Of a DNA stretch of 15,459 bases, positions 13,285 to 15,459 are shown piece by piece (position 1 is the stretch's first letter; the number at the start of each line of letters is the position of its first letter). The DNA comes from Pseudomonadota bacterium (GTDB lineage: Bacteria; Pseudomonadota; Gammaproteobacteria; Burkholderiales; Burkholderiaceae_B), in NCBI GenBank assembly GCA_023427085.1, contig JAEZBO010000004.1, positions 1 through 15,459 on the forward strand, written 5' to 3'. The notes under the pieces were generated by a model, which saw nothing but the letters and a program-made list of their open reading frames with translations, did no database searches and was not told where the DNA came from. The translations under genes and the position numbers were made by a program.

Positions 13285-14268
13285 ATGAGATCGATCTTCC
13301 GATTGGCCCGCGTGCTGCCGGCCACCGCCTTGGCCGCCGCGTTCTGCCTGCCGATGGCCGCGGCGCAGGCACAGGATTACCCCAGCAAGCCGGTGCGCGT
13401 GATCGTCGGCATGGCGCCCGGCGGCTCGAACGACACGGTGGCGCGGCTGGTCAGCGCCGAACTGTCCAAGAGCATGAAGCAGCCCTTCATCGTCGAGAAC
13501 AAGCCCGGTGCCAACAGCGTCATCGCCACCACCGAGCTGTCCAAGTCCGCGCCCGACGGCCACACGCTGATGCTGGTGATCTCGTCGCACGTCACCAATA
13601 CGCTGCTGTATCCCAAGCTGGCCTACACGCTGGACGACTTCGCGCCGGTGTCGCTGATCGCCGATACGCCGTTCATCCTGGTGGCCAATCCCGGCTTCAA
13701 GCCCGACAGCGTCGCCGAGCTGGTGACGCTGGCCAAGGCCGAGCAGGGCGCCATCGACTTCGGTTCGCCGGGGCTGGGTTCGACGCAGCACATCTCGCTC
13801 GAACTGATGAACCAGCTGGCCGGCACCAAGATGAACCACATCCCGTACAAGGGCGGCGCGCCGGCGCAATCGGACGTGCTGGGCGGCGTGATCCCGCTGA
13901 TCTTCGCCACGCCGGCGCAGAGCCTGCCGTTCGTCAAGGAGAACAAGCTCAAGGCGCTGGGGGTCAGTTCGCGCGAGCGGCTGGCGCTGTTGCCCGACGT
14001 GCCGACCATCGCCGAATCCGGCATCGACGGCTACGAAGCCACCGTCTGGTTCGGCATCATCGCGCCCAAGGGCACGCCGCAGCCGGTGGTCGACCGGCTC
14101 AGCAAGGAGATCGCCCGGGTGGTCGCCACCGACGAGGTGCGCAACAACCTGCAGGGCATGGGCCTGGACCCGGTCGGCAGCGACCCGGCGCAGTTCCAGC
14201 AACTGCTGGACCAGGAGCTGGACAAGTGGTCCGAGGTCATCAAGACCAGCGGCCTGAAGTTCGAATGA
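13285..14268 (+). CDS. Bug/TctC-type tripartite tricarboxylate transporter periplasmic receptor
   Basis: This is a 327-residue periplasmic solute-binding protein of the Bug (TctC) family, which captures carboxylates or similar small ligands. The signal peptide runs to Ala29 (Ala-Gln-Ala, then Gln-Asp-Tyr-Pro). Mature residues begin with the family signature Y-P-S-K-P-V-R-V-I-V, then A-P-G-G-S-N-D-T (~47-54) and VENKPGANSVIA (~71-82). H-I-P-Y-K-G-G-A-P-A near 190-198 and D-V-P-T-I-A-E-S-G near 237-245 are also standard. AGGAG at 13273-13277 fits the ATG. The membrane partners TctA and TctB are not in the window. Orphan Bug receptors are numerous in Bordetella and relatives, so it may share a transporter or act in sensing. 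It is probably co-transcribed with the enolase-superfamily gene 35 bases downstream. The ligand is unknown. Confidence 0.94.
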   Translation: MRSIFRLARVLPATALAAAFCLPMAAAQAQDYPSKPVRVIVGMAPGGSNDTVARLVSAELSKSMKQPFIVENKPGANSVIATTELSKSAPDGHTLMLVISSHVTNTLLYPKLAYTLDDFAPVSLIADTPFILVANPGFKPDSVAELVTLAKAEQGAIDFGSPGLGSTQHISLELMNQLAGTKMNHIPYKGGAPAQSDVLGGVIPLIFATPAQSLPFVKENKLKALGVSSRERLALLPDVPTIAESGIDGYEATVWFGIIAPKGTPQPVVDRLSKEIARVVATDEVRNNLQGMGLDPVGSDPAQFQQLLDQELDKWSEVIKTSGLKFE

Positions 14269-14303
14269 CGCAGCAGACAGCCACAACAGGAGAGCAGCAA
14301 ATC

Positions 14304-15452
14304 ATGCCCAAGATCGAATCGGTTTCCGTGTGCATCGCCCGGGTGCCGCTGGACAACCCCGTGACCTTCTCGACCCGCCAGGTGCGTTCGCGCGAGTATT
14401 GCCTGGTCAAGATCCGCTCCACCGACGGTCACGAAGGCCTGGGGTACTGCTATGCGGTCAACGGCGCCGGACGGCTGCTGCGGATCGCCGTGACCGACCT
14501 GCTGGGCCGCCTGCTGGTCGGCCAGGAGTCGACCCGCGTGCAGGGCCTGTGGCGCGAGATGTACCAGGAGGCGCTGCTGCTGGGCCGCGCCGGCGGCGTC
14601 ATGCGGGCCTTGTCGGCGCTCGATACCGCCTTGTGGGATCTGAACGCGCGTTCGGCCGGCCTGCCGCTGTACCGCTATCTGGGCGCGGCGGTGCAGGACC
14701 GCGTGCCGGCCTACGCCAGCGGCGGTTATTACCTGCCCGGCAAGAGCCCCGACGACTTGGCGCAGGAGATGGCCGGCCATGTGGCCGACGGCTTCAAGGC
14801 GGTCAAGATGAAGGTCGGCCTGCAGAGCGTGGCGCAAGAGCGCGAGCGCATCGCCGCGGTGCGCGCGGCCATCGGCGACGACGTGCGGCTGATGCTCGAT
14901 GCCAACAACGCCTGGAAGGACCTGCCGACCGCGCTGGAATACATGCGGGTGTTCGAGCCCCACAACCCGTTCTGGATCGAAGAGCCGTTCTCGCCCGACG
15001 ATATCGACAACCACGTCAGGCTGGCGCGCGCCACGCCGGTGACCGTGGCGACCGGCGAGATCGAGGCGGGCCGCTGGCGCTTCAAGGACCTGATCGTGCA
15101 GGGCGCCAGCACCCTGCTGCAGACCGACGCCACGGTATGCGGCGGCATCACCGAGTTCAACCGGATCGCCGCCACCGCCGACAGCTTCGGCGTCAGCGTC
15201 GCGCCGCACGCCTGGCACGACGTGCACGTGCACGTCGTGGCCGCCACCACCAACGCCACCTATGCCGAGTGGATGCCCGACGATCACATCGTCAACTTCC
15301 GCAAGCTGATCGATACGCAGCTGCAGGCCGAGGACGGCGACCTGCTGTTGCCGCAGACGCCGGGGCTGGGCTTCGGCTTCGATGACGCGGCGATCGGCCG
15401 TTACGGTGTGGTCTATCCCGGTGAGCAGGATGTCTGGACCGTCCTGCACTGA
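14304..15452 (+). CDS. Enolase-superfamily enzyme, mandelate racemase subgroup
   Basis: This 382-residue enzyme should abstract a proton next to a carboxylate, with Mg2+ stabilising the enolate; products range from epimers to dehydrated sugar acids. The N-terminal capping domain (~1-125) precedes a TIM barrel with KMK at 168-170, metal ligands Asp199 (L-D-A-N), Glu226/227 (I-E-E-P) and Glu252 (T-G-E), and the Asp275/His302 dyad (T-D-A-T and A-P-H-A-W-H). Lys170 plus the dyad define the mandelate racemase subgroup and allow acid/base chemistry on both faces. AGGAGA at 14288-14293 fits the ATG at 14304. The frame is open further upstream, but that overlaps the Bug gene and is not family-like. 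The substrate is unassigned; the neighbouring receptor and garK make a hydroxy or sugar acid plausible. Confidence 0.93.
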   Translation: MPKIESVSVCIARVPLDNPVTFSTRQVRSREYCLVKIRSTDGHEGLGYCYAVNGAGRLLRIAVTDLLGRLLVGQESTRVQGLWREMYQEALLLGRAGGVMRALSALDTALWDLNARSAGLPLYRYLGAAVQDRVPAYASGGYYLPGKSPDDLAQEMAGHVADGFKAVKMKVGLQSVAQERERIAAVRAAIGDDVRLMLDANNAWKDLPTALEYMRVFEPHNPFWIEEPFSPDDIDNHVRLARATPVTVATGEIEAGRWRFKDLIVQGASTLLQTDATVCGGITEFNRIAATADSFGVSVAPHAWHDVHVHVVAATTNATYAEWMPDDHIVNFRKLIDTQLQAEDGDLLLPQTPGLGFGFDDAAIGRYGVVYPGEQDVWTVLH

Positions 15453-15459
15453 CGCCGCG

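Noticed and set aside
13285..13374. Lipoprotein signal in the Bug receptor (Cys21)
   Set aside because: The residue before Cys is Phe, which does not fit a lipobox; an ordinary signal peptidase site at Ala29 explains the sequence.
1..15459. CRISPR array, insertion sequence, tRNA or defence system
   Set aside because: No regularly spaced repeats, transposase motifs, terminal inverted repeats, cloverleaf or defence-type genes were seen on either strand.

Overview
This is a GC-rich chromosomal window with very dense coding. It contains 13 protein genes (12 complete, one cut by the left edge), no recognisable RNA gene, no insertion sequence and no CRISPR array. Gene content and style point to a betaproteobacterium of the Bordetella/Achromobacter group (Alcaligenaceae): a Bug/TctC-type solute receptor without its membrane partners, the amgK-murU pair divergent from lptD-surA-rsmA, and a possible fused CoxI/CoxIII oxidase tail. 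The taxonomic call is inferred from gene content, not from any search.

Layout. (1) Positions 1-738, + strand: the end of a terminal-oxidase-like membrane protein, then a 130-residue three-helix membrane protein overlapping it by four bases. (2) Positions 787-819: a strong bidirectional terminator, with a convergent gene on the other side. (3) Positions 879-3513, - strand: a secreted S9-family serine peptidase preceded by a membrane-anchored coiled-coil protein resembling DUF6776; the two are 13 bases apart. (4) Positions 3746-about 5475, - strand: amgK-murU, the cell-wall sugar salvage pair. (5) Positions 5644-10360, + strand: lptD-surA-rsmA, translationally coupled by start/stop overlaps. 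(6) Positions 10499-13080, - strand: pykA-type pyruvate kinase followed by glycerate kinase, again overlapping. (7) Positions 13285-15452, + strand: a Bug receptor and an enolase-superfamily (mandelate racemase subgroup) enzyme, divergent from pyk, with a near-perfect palindrome between the two units.

How the genes work together. The centre is an envelope block: AmgK and MurU return MurNAc to UDP-MurNAc, LptD inserts LPS into the outer membrane, and SurA folds outer-membrane proteins including LptD. RsmA (16S rRNA dimethylation) travels with them. The right-hand part is carbon metabolism: glycerate to 2-phosphoglycerate, PEP to pyruvate, and next to it a periplasmic receptor and an acid-sugar-type enolase-superfamily enzyme. 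This is compatible with uptake and breakdown of a hydroxy or sugar acid, but the substrate cannot be read from sequence.

Most of the window is well-conserved housekeeping DNA. I found no convincing previously undescribed system. The points most worth checking are the rearranged cysteine pattern of LptD, the unusual lptD start region, the palindrome between pyk and the Bug operon, the absence of pdxA between surA and rsmA, and the uncharacterised membrane proteins at 346-738 and 2806-3513.
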